A stretch of DNA of 64,000 nucleotides from Cellulomonas fimi (GTDB lineage Bacteria > Actinomycetota > Actinomycetes > Actinomycetales > Cellulomonadaceae). The notes below the pieces were generated by a model that made no database searches, had not been told where the DNA came from, and saw only the letters and a list, made by a program, of their open reading frames with translations. The stretch spans positions 1-64,000 of the forward strand of contig NZ_JAPESW010000023.1 of assembly GCF_028527925.1 (NCBI RefSeq), given 5' to 3'. The position numbers and the translations under genes are program-made. Below, piece after piece: positions 63,636 through 64,000 of this stretch. How positions within the stretch are numbered: the stretch's first letter is position 1; each line of letters begins with the position of its first letter.

Positions 63636-64000
63636 TCAGCGGCGGCGGACGTACGGGTCGCGCGAGCGGCGGTCGGCGAGCACGGCCAGCGCTCCGCCGA
63701 CGAACCCGCCGAGCACGCCGAGGCCGACGGCCGTGACCGTGCGGACCGCGCCCTCGCCCTCGAGGAACCACACGAACCCGGTGCCGTCCGCGATCCACTC
63801 GACCTGGGGGTCCTTGAGCACGGCCACCAGCACGAGACCGACGACGATGCCGACGATCGCCCCGGCGGCGATGAAGACGCTGTACTTCGGGGCGCGGCGC
63901 ACGGTCGCGGGCCGCGCCGTTGCGAGGAGCTCCGCCTCCGAGGGCACAGGGGGCTCGTCGTCGCTGCCGGGAGTCAGCGGGCGCGGGTCCGCGGGCGCGG
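63636..64000 (-). CDS. Membrane protein, 5' end cut by window
   Basis: The frame stays open to the window edge, so the start is probably outside. A GTG at 63947 would give 103 residues, but the upstream in-frame PLTPGSDDEPPVPSEAELLA looks like real protein. Two TM helices (YSVFIAAGAIVGIVVGLVLV and TVTAVGLGVLGGFVGGALAV) flank an extracellular loop, and the C-terminus RRSRDPYVRRR is basic. Small uncharacterised membrane protein upstream of purF on the same strand. Confidence 0.65.
   Translation of the reverse strand, partial: APADPRPLTPGSDDEPPVPSEAELLATARPATVRRAPKYSVFIAAGAIVGIVVGLVLVAVLKDPQVEWIADGTGFVWFLEGEGAVRTVTAVGLGVLGGFVGGALAVLADRRSRDPYVRRR

Overview
The window is very GC-rich and densely packed, with many GTG starts, four-base ATGA/GTGA overlaps and no AT-rich islands. 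Gene content (bldC next to a DUF3073 gene, F420-type oxidoreductases, a Zur-type set of zinc-free ribosomal proteins, a C50-type carotenoid operon, several secreted glycoside hydrolases with CBM13 or CBM2 modules) points to a high-GC actinobacterium. A plant-polymer degrader of the Cellulomonas type is most likely. That genus assignment is inferred from gene content, not from an rRNA gene, since none is present. No phage, plasmid origin, IS element or CRISPR array was found; the window reads as ordinary chromosome.

1-17.4 kb: a truncated methyltransferase, a DHA2 MFS exporter, an AraC regulator, two more methyltransferases and a GNAT enzyme. These are followed by a secreted GH16 glucanase with a CBM13 tail, an ECF42-type sigma factor coupled to a DGPF (YCII) protein, a large repeat-bearing LAHTG surface protein, a double GntR regulator, a WS/DGAT-like protein, an F420-type oxidoreductase, GrpB, a glycerophosphodiester phosphodiesterase and DoxX.

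17.4-21.5 kb: a likely zinc-starvation locus. A CobW-like protein is divergent from six overlapping ribosomal protein paralogues (L28, L33, S14, L31B, L36, L32), with a Zur-like box between them. A MATE transporter preceded by a perfect palindrome follows.

21.8-29 kb: a multiple-monosaccharide ABC importer (chvE-mmsA-mmsB), then a ROK regulator and an unpaired sugar-type ABC ATPase with small companion genes. 29-36 kb: a frameshifted gene, then a sulfur/persulfide module (CoA-disulfide reductase-rhodanese fusion, a 39-residue Cys-rich protein and a CsoR-family regulator with a CstR-like residue set, with two matching operators). This is followed by peptidase E, an unusual degenerate phosphatase-LCP fusion, a DUF6891 protein and tRNA-Arg.

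36-46 kb: a xylan-degradation operon (GH43, GH10, GH62, all with CBM13) under a perfect LacI-type operator, a VOC protein, a lipoprotein/PKD-like pair and a GH18-CBM2 chitinase. The importer at 21.8 kb could take up monosaccharides released by these enzymes.

46-64 kb: a VOC protein, MazG-like, PfkB-like and SurE enzymes, then crtE-crtB-crtI-crtYe-crtYf-crtEb for a C50 carotenoid. After these come galE, an LLM oxidoreductase, a zincin, tRNA-Glu/Asp/Phe, a three-gene membrane operon (two holin-like proteins plus DUF3618), bldC, the DUF3073 gene, purM and purF, and a membrane protein cut by the window edge.
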